This document shows, in pieces, positions 21,774-33,123 of a DNA stretch of 64,000 bases (positions are counted from its first letter, which is position 1; each line of letters starts with the position of its first letter). The stretch spans positions 1 to 64,000 of the forward strand of contig PDHQ01000019.1 of the NCBI GenBank assembly GCA_003339415.1. The letters run 5' to 3'. Origin of the DNA: Ophiocordyceps camponoti-saundersi (nom. inval.) (lineage: Eukaryota; Ascomycota; Sordariomycetes; Hypocreales; Ophiocordycipitaceae). The notes below the pieces were generated by a model. The model was given only the letters and a program-made list of their open reading frames with translations, was not told the DNA's origin and made no database searches. Both the position numbers and the translations under genes were made by a program.

Positions 21774-23326
21774 ACCGCCGCGGCCTCTGTGGTTGTCGCC
21801 TGGGTGGTTGTCAAACAAAAGGTCGTCACCTTCGTAGTCGTCGCCTCCGTTGTCAAATCCGGCTTTATATGTGTCGTATCTGTTGATGCCGATCCTCAAC
21901 TTGTCGCCTTGGGGCTTATCGTGGCCTTGAGGCTCGTCGCCGCCGCCTTGGGGCTCGTCCGTCTCTATGCTATTCGCCGACGGCTCGCGGCCTTCGTCCT
22001 CGCCGGGCTCGGCCTCGGACTTCCGGAACAAGGTTGGACAGTCTTCGACCAGCTTGATAAGCTCATCGCACTGGTCCTCATGATGGTGGCCCCCCGGTTG
22101 CTGTTCCCGTCTCTCGAGTTTCGGGTTATCATCCTTGGTGTTCTTGTCCTTCCTAGTCTTTTTATCCTTCGTCTTATCCTTCTTCTTATCGTCCTTGCAT
22201 TGGCGTTTCTTTGGCCTCGCGCCCGTTCTCGCTGCCTCGACTGCCATCCTGCTCGCTGCCTCGACTACCATCCTGCAGTCTTCCTCTTCTGGGATGCCGG
22301 CAGACAGACGGGTCTCAGCCCGAAGCCCCCTCCTCCGCCACCCATCATCAGTCAGATCAGTACCGGTGGAGCGCAAGAGCGATTCCAGGCCATCCCATGA
22401 AAAGAACCTCGAGGACAGATGTTGCAGTGACTCGACTTGGGCCGCTAAATCGTCTGTTAGGCCCCCCCCCCCTTACGAAGCGGTCCGGGGAAAGGAAGGG
22501 TTTATTTAGACTCACAATATGAATCCTGCGGTGAATGCACTACCGTAGGAAACTCTGGATGGACATCGGTCGGGTTCCAAGAAAGCATTCGCCGGAGGAC
22601 TGCTATCTGGTCTGGGGAGTAGGGCTGTGTGTTATTTAGGTCCGGCCCGAACATCAAGTTTCCATCTGTCGTTATGGAGTCCAAGTACCAGGTTTGACCG
22701 CGAGGGGTTACCAATTCTGTTCGTCGGCTTCGTTCAATATACCTTTTGGTCACCAAACCGAAGCTTTTCCAATCCTTGTCCTCATCCTGGTTGTCGACGA
22801 AGCGATCGTCGATAACTCCCCTGAAGGGCCGCCGAAACAGAAATGGGGATGGTTCCGGCACCCTGAGAGTCGGAGGCACATAGGCAAAACGGTGTATCTG
22901 CGACCAGGGCAAACCGCCGACCGGCATATAGTCGCGTCCAAAGGGGCTGTCGTAGTTCAGTGGCAATATGTTGGGCGAAGGTCTCACGGCGAAGACCCAT
23001 GCGCCATGCTTCTTTACCAGATATTTATCAAGCACAGGCATGCTTGTCACATAGTTGAATGGACTCGATATCATCACCCATTCTCCCTCATACATCTCAA
23101 AATCTGCAAAGACTTCAGGCCCGAACCCGCCCCGGCTTTTGACATTGGCCGGACTGAACTCTTGACCATAAAGCACGAGGTAGAGCAATTCGCCTGGCTC
23201 GTCAGTCTTGACTATGACGAACCTGGGGTTGTTGTCGTCGTCAGCCTGTGCGGAGGCAGCCGTCGACAATAGGAGCAGACAGAGAGCAAGTAATTGCAGC
23301 AAAGTGAAGGTCCAATCGCGCTTCAT
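19129..23326 (-). CDS. Secreted protein with three degenerate heat-labile-enterotoxin-A-like domains
   Basis: Three open frames join by two 62-bp introns (GTGAGT...ACAG, GTGAGA...GCAG), both phase 1: complement(19129..20930, 20993..22453, 22516..23326), 1357 aa. A signal peptide (about 1-27) precedes domain A (about 46-150). Linkers lead to domain B (about 536-631) and domain C (about 1072-1168). All resemble the ADP-ribosyltransferase A chain: strand plus KSRGGF/RSRGGL/KQVGGF, a YVT- or YLTT-like strand, AVRPSPN/VVTNAPN, and GGLPW or GGIVW. The positions where active enzymes carry the NAD-binding Arg and the ExE glutamates are occupied by other residues in all three, so catalysis is doubtful. 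Linkers carry Lys-rich stretches and a repeated CDEL..LVE.CP.LF module (about 398-414, 886-902). The C terminus has a hydrophobic Ala/Gly/Ile segment (about 1281-1316). Two or three separate genes are the alternative. Similar toxin-like families are known from insect- and nematode-associated Hypocreales; function here is unknown. Confidence 0.65.
20609..20680. repeat. 12-bp coding minisatellite
   Basis: Six copies of a 12-bp unit (GCTCGACCGGCT on the plus strand) with a few substitutions, followed by a decayed partial copy. Read on the minus strand it encodes a Gly-Gln/Arg-Ala-Ala repeat in the linker between domains B and C of the enterotoxin-A-like protein. Confidence 0.9.
21717..21773. repeat. 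Trinucleotide runs coding Asn12 and Asp7
   Basis: Twelve GTT triplets (21738-21773) next to a GTC/ATC run (21717-21737). On the minus strand they encode 12 Asn followed by 7 Asp just before enterotoxin-like domain B. Such runs are length-unstable, so the size may vary between strains. Confidence 0.9.
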
Positions 23327-24779
23327 CTTGATCCGATTGCTATGACTCAGGACCGAAAGAGAGACGGTAAAGAGCCTGTTATCAACGAGTGGCCGATCAA
23401 GGAGACGGGTAATAGAATCCGTAGGTGGTTAACAACTGATCTTGGGTGAAGGCATCACCTCTCGACTACCTTTATATATATCGACGTCATTTCCATGCCC
23501 GTCCGCCTCTCGCAGAGAAAATCCCGTCCCACCGACCTCACAGGCTCACCCCTGCTAAGAGATGATAGAGATTAGGCCAGTGGACCCCAAGTGGAACGAA
23601 GCCGGTAGGCCTCGCGGCGGAAGAGTCATCCGGGCCGGTTCCCAAGGCACAATCCAGGCCCGTAAGTACGACGGCGTAGATACATGACACCTGTCAGCCT
23701 CGAGGGAAGAGTCGATTTCTACCGCTTCCTGACACGGTTCACCGATGACCGCAAGCCTAGCCTGGCGCGATTCCAAATCGAAGAAGGAAAAGAAGCATGA
23801 ATGCCAAGGCATAAACTATCGTCGATAGTCAAGAACCGGTGGGAAATCATCCGGCGAGCCGATAGCGGCTAAGGTGGGGAAAGGAGGAAGAGATGCTAAG
23901 AAAGAGGTACGACGCCGCTAACAAGAGAGAAGAAAGACGCCGGTGGAGATCATCTCCCGCAGGGCGGACTGATGCTAATGACGATTGATGGAGACGGGTA
24001 TTAGACGAGGCTAACAGGCTGATGGATAGGGTCCACGAGTCGCCGTTTTCTGCCTCTTCCACCATGACCAACCAGGGTCTCGCCTGTCAAGACAGCCTGA
24101 GGAGATCACCCCAGCCGGGATGGCTCCAGGATGGCCTCAGGATGGGAGGAGAAAGCCGCCGTTGCTTCATTAACGGCAGAGGGTTATGTACATACAGCAC
24201 ACATACGGATACATCCAGCGACATGCGTTCTGGCGATGGGACGACGGATCGAGGATTTGTCAGTTTCGTTTCTGACGAGGCTCTTGTGCGTGTGTCTGTC
24301 CTGCGAGGGAGGTTTGCATTGGGGGAAGAGGATACTGTCGAGGCATAGCAACTGAGTCAGCAATTCACTCACTCACTCACACTCACTCACTCACCAAACA
24401 GCTACCGCTTTACATACATACAGTACTCACACACTGCCATTGTGCGTGCCTGTCTCTCTGTGTCTGCTCGTAAATTAAATCGTTCGCTTGCCGTCATGTC
24501 CGTACATACATACACACATGTGCGACCTCGTCCACCTCGTCTCCTCAGACCACGTCTCCTCGCGTCATTCGTCATCAAATCACGAGTGGGCTCTCAGCCA
24601 ACACTCGGCCTTGAAGTCTACCGGACATCAATGTCCTCTGAACCTGTCCCTCTCTTCTCCGGCGGGCACTCCTTTTGTCCCGTGTCTATCCTTCCCCCTT
24701 TCATCGATGCCACTTCAAGCCCCCAAGGCGATATGTCGTATCCCGTCCGCGTTCAATTCTCTTCGTCGCGCTTTTTCAG
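23327..24779. other. Intergenic spacer
   Basis: Upstream of the enterotoxin-A-like gene and downstream of PIK1. It includes an ACTC/CTCA microsatellite (about 24365-24397). Several short frames exist but none has family resemblance or a plausible splice structure. Confidence 0.55.
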
Positions 24780-27700
24780 CTAGTAAATGCCCTGAGTCCG
24801 ATACTGAAACGTGTCGTAACTAGAAGAAGAAAGTCAGGTCGGCACCGAACGGCCCAGAATAGCGTGGGGTCGACCTACAGTCGCGTGTAGTAGCTCCCGT
24901 ACGACTTGCCCACGAGATCCGTCTCGACGAATTGCTCTGCCTCCACTGCGCTGAGATGCAGCTGGAACCGCTGCCGGAGGCTATTCGTCGCCTGCGCCAC
25001 GCCCACCGAGAAGCACGGCATCTTGGAATCGCGGCCCATCATGGCGACCAGGTCGATAATATTATCTGCTGACCGACGCAACGCTGTAGCATCAACGTCA
25101 GGCCACTTCTCACAAATTCTCCTTCATCCCATCCTCTCCTCCTCAACAAAAGACTCACCTTGGAATGCCTGCTTGCACAGCCTCTTATAGTCCTCGAAAT
25201 CTGGAGACGTTATGCCGCCCAGCACATCGACGTACTCGTGCGTCAGCTTAAACGGCGCAGCCTCGAAGCCTACCGACCCGGGGGAGTTCGACAGCATGAA
25301 CCCAAAGTCGATGTGGATAATGTGTCCTTCGCTGTCGATAAGCACATTGCCGTTGTGCCGATCCTTGAGCTGTAGGATGTACGAGATGATGCTGTAGGCC
25401 GCCAGCGAGCGTTTAAAGGCGTCAACGCCTGCCCTGTAAGGCTCGCTATCAGGCTGCCCAAAGGCCTTGAGGAAATGGTCCCGGAGCGTGGCGATCCGCT
25501 GCCGCGCTGACGGAGCCAAGTCCAAGGTCAGGCTCCGTTTGAGCGAATGCAGCGAGACGCCGTTGGTGATGGTCTCGATGAGGCCCGACGACTCGCCCGT
25601 GACCAGGATGCGCATCAGCTTCACCCAGACGTCGACGCCGGCGTCGACCCAGATGCGGTGGCACACGTCGATGAGCTGGCAGGCAAAGGCTTCCTGTCGC
25701 AGGTCGGCCCCCGTCTTCACGATGACGCTGACTAGATCCCAGTTCTTCATCCAGCCGTAAGGGGACGACTTGCGGATCCTCTCCTTCTTCGCCTCCCAGG
25801 CCTCACCGAAGACGGCCGCGCTGGGATCGTCACGGTCGCCCCGGCGCTGAACGCCGCCCGTTTTGATGTCGTTCTCCATCCTCTCCCTGCCCGCGCTAGC
25901 GTTGGGAGCCGTGTCCAGCGGCCCTCCATCGTCGTCATCGAGGTCTGGACCGTCGGGGGCGACGCCGCCGCCAGTCTTGGCAATGATGGCGTCGAAAGTC
26001 GGACCCTGGTCGTCCATCTCGAAACTCTGCTCCTCCAGGCTCTGCATGCTGGCTATAATCTTAGCTCGGATGGCGGCAACCTCATGTTTGGGGCGCTTTC
26101 CGCTGGTCGCGTCGAGCTGCGCCAGCATCTGCGAGGCCGTCCTCATGTGCGTCGCCAGGGCCGAGAAGTCGGGCTGATCGGCGGCGGCAACGACGTTGCG
26201 GGGCAGTGACACCGTCATCTTGCGCCGAGAACCGGGGCTACTTGACCTCGACGTCGAGGCTCCTCCCGACGTGCGTGGACTGATGACCTCGAGCATCGTC
26301 GACGACGCCTGTGTAGTCGCTCCGCTAGACAGGCGCTGACCAGTGTGCGTGTGCGCCGGGGGCTGCTGTCGTGAAGTCGTGCCGAACCGAGGGGGTACCT
26401 CGTCTTCGGCTTTGAGCAAGGGCGAGCTCCCCAAGTCGCCCGACGTCGGTTCGAAGACGCTGTCGACGATAGGCTCGGGGACCCGCGCCACCGTCGGGGA
26501 CATTTTGGGTGTCTCCGAAGACAGGTCAAAGAGTCGTCGAGACGTGCCGCCCGCGTCCAGGAGCGTGGCGAGGAGCCGTCGGTTGTCAGCCGTATCCGGA
26601 TCGAAGGTGAAATCATCTCGGAGAACCTCTACCATTAGAAGGTAAGGCACCTTTTCCGCGCTGTTGAGCACCGTGGCTTCGGCGGGGTTCAGCCGTACGA
26701 TCCTGTGGTGCCGGCTCTTGCCGGGAGACCCATTGACCAGTGTCGGCGGACAAATGACGGGAACGTCGACCTCGGCCGGCAGGTGACGCGAGACGAGGGC
26801 AAGCTCGGCGCGCAGCGCGCTCATCCGAGCCGGCTTGGGCACGATAACCAGACGGTTGGAGATGCCCTCAAGAGCAGTTAGGAATTGCGTCTGCGACCTA
26901 AAATAGTGGGATCTGAGAAGCCGCGTCTTCTGAACCAGTGTCAGGTCATCGGCGTTCCTCGAGGCCTTGATATGATGCGAATGCCGTCGGTAGATGCCGT
27001 CGGCAGGAGGCATGTCGGCGGAAGCGGGCGTGGCCGGCCTCGTCGTCTGCTTGGGAGACGGGAGAGGGAGCGACGCGGAGCTGGCCCTGGCCTCGAGCGA
27101 TTCGAGGTTGAGCGCAGATGGCCGCTTGGTGCCTGTTGGCGTCTTGGCTCTCTTGGCCGTCGACGTGGCAGACTGTGAGAGGGTCCGAGTCGAGTGCGAC
27201 CGCAAGTCCGATGAGGCGACAGCCTCTGCAGCGGTCGATTTTCTCAGCTCTTTGGAGCGCTTCGACTTGGTGGTTGAGACCGAGACGGTCTGCGCTCGGA
27301 CGGGCTTCGGGCTGTAGCCGGAGTCTGGTGTCATGTCGGTAACGGGCTGGGGCTTTCGCGCCTGAGCAACAGCAAGAGGCCCCGCCCATCGCGGTATCAA
27401 GGGTAGCGCGACGCTGGCGAGGACGAAGCTGGAGAGAACTGTGACGGGCAAGACGTTCTCCTTGATCTTGCCGTGTCGGGCGGTATCCGCCAGGCCAAAA
27501 ACAATGTGCTGGACCTTGTTGTAGACGCGCCTGCAAGTCTGAAAGGGCCCTGTCTGAGGATTCTGCGAGAGGTCGTGAAGGTAGGTTTGGAAGAGCCAGA
27601 AGGTCTGAGTAGCCGAAGGTCAGCGGAAGGGTGCATCGTTTGTGGCAGTTCGCAACAGTTCGCAAACTCACCAAGAGGGCGGCCGTGGCGGACTCCTCGC

Positions 27701-27998
27701 AGAGATCCAACAGGAACTCCTCGAGGGCCATGGACTCATTGTCGACGCTGATTATGAGGTGGCATAGCTGTGGTAGGAAGAACTCGATGTCTTCGTAGGG
27801 GAATTGGCGTAGCTTATTGCACAGAACGTGATGGATTCCGACATGGTCGGCGTATCGGCTACTGAGGCGTCAGCGAGGATACGGGGGTGGGAAGAGGGGG
27901 AAGAGGGCCGAGACGAACGACAGATACGAGACCGAGAGAAAGGGGTTCGAATTAAAGACGTCGGACTCGAGAAATCTCTGCAGTAAGTCCCACGACAT
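24780..27998 (-). CDS. PIK1: Phosphatidylinositol 4-kinase Pik1 (PI4K type III beta)
   Basis: Makes PI4P at the Golgi and in the nucleus, needed for secretion. Five exons, complement(24780..24819, 24879..25083, 25159..27604, 27672..27858, 27919..27998), give 985 aa. Exon 1 starts MSWDLLQRFLESDVF. Exon 2 holds the helical unique domain (ADHVGIHHVLCNKLRQFPYE). Exon 3 carries FWLFQTYLHDLSQNP, FQTCRRVYNKVQHIVFG, a long disordered Ser/Thr/Pro region and most of the kinase: GADLRQEAFACQLI, the catalytic loop KDRHNGN (Asp about 837) and IDFGFMLSNSPG (Asp about 855). The last intron restores the conserved end YTRLYDTFQYRTQGIY. The first intron has an unusual GTTCGT donor and TAG acceptor, chosen because it alone gives the expected SYLSRYADH. 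Confidence 0.93.
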
Positions 27999-28996
27999 TG
28001 GGGGTTTTGGCGCGGGCGACGTGGCTCGGGCTACAGGCAACAGGCGACTGGACGGCGCGTTGGCATGGCAGCGTTGAGCGGGCGTGGGCGCGCTTCGTTT
28101 TGGACCAAGCTTTGGGGGCGCGAGTCGCGGTAGATGGGAGGAGTAACAGTATGGTCGACAAGACGGGAGGGAGGAGGACGGGATGGCGGCAGGACAGGGT
28201 TTAGGGCTCGACGTCGACCTGCCGGCATCGCCTGTTGATCGAGGGCACCCTGATTAGGTAGGTAGGTTGGTAGGTTGGTAGGTAGGTAGTAGATATGTAT
28301 GAGTGCTCAGACGGCCTTGGGATGATGAGCTTCTTAGTCCAAGGGGAGCAGAGTGGATGAAGAAGGGGGGGGGGGCAAAGGAAATACGCAGGACGCAGTC
28401 GACTGGCCAGATATCGTACTGTGGGCACAGTGTGGATGTTACGGCCGAGCCCGCACATACATACATATGTAAGTGGCATAACACTAACAGTGGGAGTAAA
28501 ACTTGCATTCAGCCCGCTATCCGGTCAATCTCGCCACGGTGCAGAAAGACATCAGAGACACGGTACAACATACATACATACTACCCACTACCAGTAAGGC
28601 ACTGTTGACCCCGTTCGTACAGGCATCTGTGTCCATCCCCCGTTCCGTTCCGTCGTCTATGCATTCGTACCGCAGCAAATGTATGTACATATGTACGAGC
28701 AAATGTGTGGCATTCGTGCACACAACAGCATGCATTCGTCGCAGCGTCGTGTCGCGCGGCCCGAGACAAAATGGCCGGGGGTCGTGGACGGCGTGTGGTC
28801 TCGTCGTCGGCGTGGGGGCCGACGGTTCTATGTCACCAATCCCCTTATCGTCATACTAAAGAAGAGAGAAGAAGGAGAGGGAGAGGGAGAAGGAGAAGGA
28901 GAAAGGAGAAGGAGAAAGGAGAAGAAGAAGAAGAAGAAATGGATGAGAGAGGGCGGTTGAGTGAGAGAGACCGATTGCGAGAAAGACCCTGACGTG
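27999..28996. other. Spacer with GGTAG and GAGAAG repeats
   Basis: PIK1 upstream region and the 3' flank of the DRAP1 gene. It contains GGTAGGTTGGTAGGT repeats (about 28256-28290), scattered TACATACATA motifs and a GA-rich tract (about 28860-28945). No gene supported. Confidence 0.55.
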
Positions 28997-29679
28997 TCAT
29001 GCCTTCTTTCTGCGACCGCCACCGCGACCCCTCTTGCGAGGCTCGACAAAATCGTCGTCGCTCTCGCTCTCCGTCTTGGCCTTGGCCCGAGAACCCTCCT
29101 TTTCGTTATCGACACGGCTGACAATGTCGCGTAGAAAGTCCCATTGGTCGTCCGTCTCGACCACATGCTTCAACATGGGTGCCGTGACCCGCTTGGACCC
29201 CTTCTCCTTGGCCACATCAGCGCTTTTGGTCACCAGCTGAATCATGAAAAGCTCCAGCGCCTTGCCGACGGCGATGGGCGTCTGTTGTGCGACTTTGCCC
29301 ACTTCCTCGTCCGCCTGCATGATGCGTTTTATCCTGGCCGTTGGGAATTTTGTCCTGACTGGCGACGGTTCGGCGACGGGCAGCGGCGCGGCTTCAACGG
29401 CCCTTCGCGGGGGCATGTCGGACTCGAAAGCCAACGGCGGGGCGGGCTGTTGATAGGCGGACTGCAGGTGAGGCGGGAACGGCCGTTGGAGCTGCTGCTG
29501 ATGGCCGGCCTGGAACTGAGGCGGTGAGTGCAGGCCGAAATGCGCCGGCCGCAACGGCGACGGCGGCAGATAGTGCGAAGACGACGAATGGCTGCGGAAC
29601 TCGGCCTTGACCGGCGACGAGGGCGGCGGGTAGGCGGAGAAACTGCGGTAGGCGCCAGGCGAGTATCCGTCTCGGGCCC

Positions 29680-29720
<41 letters not shown>

Positions 29721-29872
29721 TCGTCGAAGACAGGTGAAGGTAATGACGAAGAGTCGAGAGGAGGGAAGAATGCAGGATAGGGAGCAATTTGTGACGCAGG
29801 TTGGGTGGGGCCAAGCGAATCAAAGGAAGACAGGTCTGGCGACTTGGGCGCGTAGTTCTCTTCTGCCGCCAT
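28997..29872 (-). CDS. BUR6: NC2 alpha / DRAP1 (Bur6) histone-fold transcription regulator
   Basis: The alpha subunit of negative cofactor 2, which with NC2 beta binds TBP on promoter DNA and blocks TFIIA/TFIIB recruitment. One exon, 291 aa. The histone fold lies at about 175-250, opening [20 protein letters not shown] and continuing [13 protein letters not shown] and [14 protein letters not shown] long Pro/Ser/Gln-rich N-terminal half includes a poly-Ala run encoded by GGC repeats (about 29686-29720). The C terminus is acidic then Arg/Gly/Lys-rich, a likely nuclear localisation signal. ATG at 29872 ([17 protein letters not shown]) is the first ATG in frame. The upstream extension begins at a TTG and is not credited. 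Confidence 0.92.
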
Positions 29873-31665
29873 TTCGTGGTTGGTGGAGAGCGTCGCAGCG
29901 TTAGTCAGCCACGAGGGTGAAGCCGACGGGACAACAGCCAAAACGGGTGTTGCTCTTTAGATTTGTATGTATGTTACGGCCAATCCCAGTGTCTATTGCA
30001 AAGCTAGAGGTAGATAGCAGCAGCTAGGTATTGTTCCCTGCACAGCTTTTGACTTCCGACGACATGGGGAGAAGGCGCGCGACCAAGGCCGAGACCAATA
30101 GGGGGTTGAGATGAGGCTGGAGACGGGTAACGGGATCAGTGCGTCTTTGTTCTTTTGGAAAGAAGAAAAGATGAAGAAAAAAACTTTCAGCGTCGCTCCC
30201 CTCTTTAAATGACGACTCAGAGGGAACCTCTTTGGTTTCGAGGTTGGAGTTATCGGGGCTCGACTTGCACGAGGCAAAAGTGTACATATGAAGGTAAACA
30301 CGTGCAAATGAAAATTGCAGCGACGAAAAGGAAACAAAGAAAAAAAACAGAGGTGTGATTCGTACCACCTTTTTTCTTTCTTCGGCGACGGATTGGTGGA
30401 TGGCCAGGGAGGGGAGGGGGAGGGGTTCATGGGCACTCAGATGGGCCCAGTCAGAGGGACAGCCGACCGTTTATTATATGCGCCTGTGTCGTGGAGGGGA
30501 GGGAAGGGTAGGGGAGAGGGGGGGGGAGGAAGACAGGGTAGGAAGGGAAAAGGGGGGGCTGTTGCGGGCTTGCGGCGCCCCAAACGAGCCCTCTGACTGG
30601 GAAGGGGGCGTGCGGAGGGGGGCGTGGGCGCAGCCTGCCCTGAGCGAGCGAGGCAGCCGTCATCCGAATCAGGCATCGGGTTCCTTGTGGCTCGTGGAAG
30701 GCCAGGTGGCGCCATGCAGGGGCTGGAGACTGCTAGGCAAGAGGATAGCACCACCTTCAACACGGTGTGCGCATGAAATCTGTAATCGTGGGCCCGCGGT
30801 ATATTCAAGAGCATATGAGTCACCGGCGAGACCTGCCTGCCGACGAGGCTGGCGAGGATGCAGTGGGAAAGCCACGAATGCAAGACTCCGCGCTACCCTT
30901 GCGTGTGTGCCCGCGTTGTACAGTCCGTACAGAGTGTGTAATGATACAAATCGCACCTCCCTAGAGTCTGTTGGCGGGGCACCTGGACAGCCAGCCGACC
31001 AGCCAACTGGTGGCTAAAATGCCGCGTTTTGTACGGAGTATACCTACCTTTGACAAAGTGTTTGTACGGAGTATACGGATATTAGCTGGAGATATCCATC
31101 TATACATTCATCCGCAGATTCGGGTAGACCCGTGATAAAGCCAAGTCGCTTTCCTATCGTCCTTCCTGGACTAGAAGCCACTATCGGAGACCAAACTTCA
31201 CTGCAAAGATCGCTAAGCTTGCGAAGCTTCTTAGGTATTATTGGCGACCTGTCGTTGCTTTTAGAAAGGTTCCTAGCCCTGCCAAGCATGCATGCTTATG
31301 TAAGACATTGCTGCTTACTATATCTTTTTGTGTGTTTGAGTACTATAGGGTAGGTAGGGACCGGAATCTTGACGCACACCCTCACTGAATCATCCCCGTC
31401 CCTTCTTCACGTTCTCGCCTGATATACTTTTTCCCGTCAGCCTCTCGAATCGCACTGCAACTATCTGGAGTTCTGTGCGATCAAGCTTCGGTGCGTTCTT
31501 CCTTCTCTCGGCTTGTATTTCCTTTTTGTGTGAATCGCGTCACAGACGGCGGTGGCGGTGTTCTGTGATGAGAGATCAAAAAAGAGCTTTTCGACGGACC
31601 TGGCCTGGTGGTTTCGAGAAGCCGTCCCGTTTCGACGGTTCTGGTTCTTCGATGCCGCCACTCTG
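29873..31665. other. Intergenic spacer, 1.8 kb
   Basis: DRAP1 promoter side and hydrolase 3' flank. It is G-rich from 30400 to 30620 and contains two copies of a TTTGTACGGAGTATAC motif (31028-31076). Frames in the G-rich part are compositional. I see no gene. Confidence 0.55.
31028..31076. repeat. Two direct copies of TTTGTACGGAGTATAC
   Basis: A 16-bp motif occurs at 31028-31043 and again at 31061-31076, 33 bp apart. The core TACGGAGTA also occurs inverted at 58520-58528. Confidence 0.85.
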
Positions 31666-33123
31666 TCACTTGGCCAGAGAATGACGGTTTACTTGATCTA
31701 ATCTGAGGGCACTCGTTTCGGCGACTTCCTTGGCACCCGAGCTGGCCAGCCTGCTAATCTGTCCCACCAGGTATCGCAGCCCTTGCAGCCTCCTGTCCGC
31801 CTTATCCGACAAGAACAGCGACGCCACAGGCCAGGCATGGATTCCTCCTTCGAAGCAATACGTCTGAATCTCGACACCGCTGCGCGCTTGAAGACTGACA
31901 AAATTTTCGATGTCCGGCGCAAAGTATTCATGCTCCCCAAAGACGACCACGTATCCGCGTTGTGGCGCTGCCGCCTTCCACAGCTTCTCGTCCGTGCATG
32001 ATCCGGGTGACGCCGGCTGCTGATGCATCTGTTCGCCCGCGTACTCTTGCGCCAACCGCCATAGTGCTTGCTGATCCAAATAGTCCACCTCAGACTGGTC
32101 ATGGACGTCGCATTGGAGCTTCACCCATGGCGATATCAAGACGGCCATCAGAGGAGCGGTCGGAACGGGCAGACTGCTGTTTCCCGCGCTGGATTGCTGG
32201 GATTGAGCCCCCAGTTGTAGTAATAGGCTGAGGATCAAGGCGCCTCCGGCTGAATCTCCGGCAAGGCAGACTCGGGAGGCTTCGCCGGCCAATTTCAAGG
32301 CTTGGCTATACCCCCGCACAGCCTCGGATAGCTGCGTGGGATAAACTGCCTCAGGAACCAGAGTGTAGTTGAGCGCGAAGACGGCAGGATTCTCGAACCC
32401 TGCGTCAACGAGCAAGTGAAGCCAGGCCAGGAGGAATTCGAGATAGAAATATGAAGAACCCATGTGGAAGCCACCACCTTTCCTCCAGTCAGCGGAACAG
32501 GTCGCAATTGCGTACGCCATCGTTTCTCACCATGAAGGTAATAGATGACCATGTCCGGTGGCCGGTGCGGATCGTGCCTAAGCCATAGGCCCTCGGTCGC
32601 CGTATCGCCCTGTGCTGAGGATCAGCCGACGGGCTTGCGGCGTGAAATGGCCAGATACCTCGTGGAGCACATATTCATGCCAGGAGGTGGGACGGCGGAC
32701 CAGGCCGTGCCTCAGCATGCGCCATCGGAAAAACGGCAGGCTGACGGCTTTGGAAAGGAAGACGTTCAGGATATCGGTCGGAATGTTCTTGAAGGCGTAA
32801 CGCACACAGCGTGTGACGATGTACTCGAACAGGGAGGACTCGCGCCAAAAGGCGGGCAGTGAGGACGCTGGTAGCCACAGCCGATGCCGAAAAGTATCAA
32901 TGGGGAGCTGTAGCACTGCATAGTCAGGAAATCAGCGATTGTGCAACAGAGCACAATGGACGGTTCTCATATGTATGTATGTCTGTATGTCTGTACCTAG
33001 GAAGGGCAGAGTTTCGATTCCCACGCGCAGGGTGCGAACGAGGCCGACGTGCCATACCAGCTGAGGCAACAAAAGGACGCAGAAGACGACGCAGTCGAGA
33101 AGGGAGACGGGGCCGAGGATCAT
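31666..33123 (-). CDS. Membrane-anchored alpha/beta hydrolase (HSL/steryl acetyl hydrolase-like)
   Basis: Four exons: complement(31666..32477, 32531..32609, 32659..32915, 32997..33123), 424 aa. The N terminus (MILGPVSLLDCVVFCVLLLP) is a strong hydrophobic segment, probably an ER signal anchor. The third intron must be spliced to create the oxyanion-hole motif HGGG (about 154-157). The nucleophile is Ser230 in GDSAGG, with the acid probably in GEHEYFAPD (about Asp343) and the His in GGIHAW (about His368). The order and anchor fit the hormone-sensitive-lipase branch that includes yeast Say1, an ER sterol deacetylase, but substrate is not provable. The 49-bp second intron is short, yet the only join found that links LHE to GDTATEGLWLRHDP in frame. 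Confidence 0.85.

Noticed and set aside
21711..22400. Plus-strand frame with a long Val run, apparently a hydrophobic membrane protein
   Set aside because: The Val run is the reverse strand of the Asn/Asp trinucleotide repeats in the enterotoxin-like gene. No start context or similarity supports it.
29873..29941. 23-residue N-terminal extension of DRAP1
   Set aside because: It would have to start at a TTG; the first ATG (29872) matches the family start.
30355..31017. 220-codon plus-strand frame
   Set aside because: Driven by the G-rich tract at 30400-30620; composition-biased, Gly/Arg-rich, no domain.
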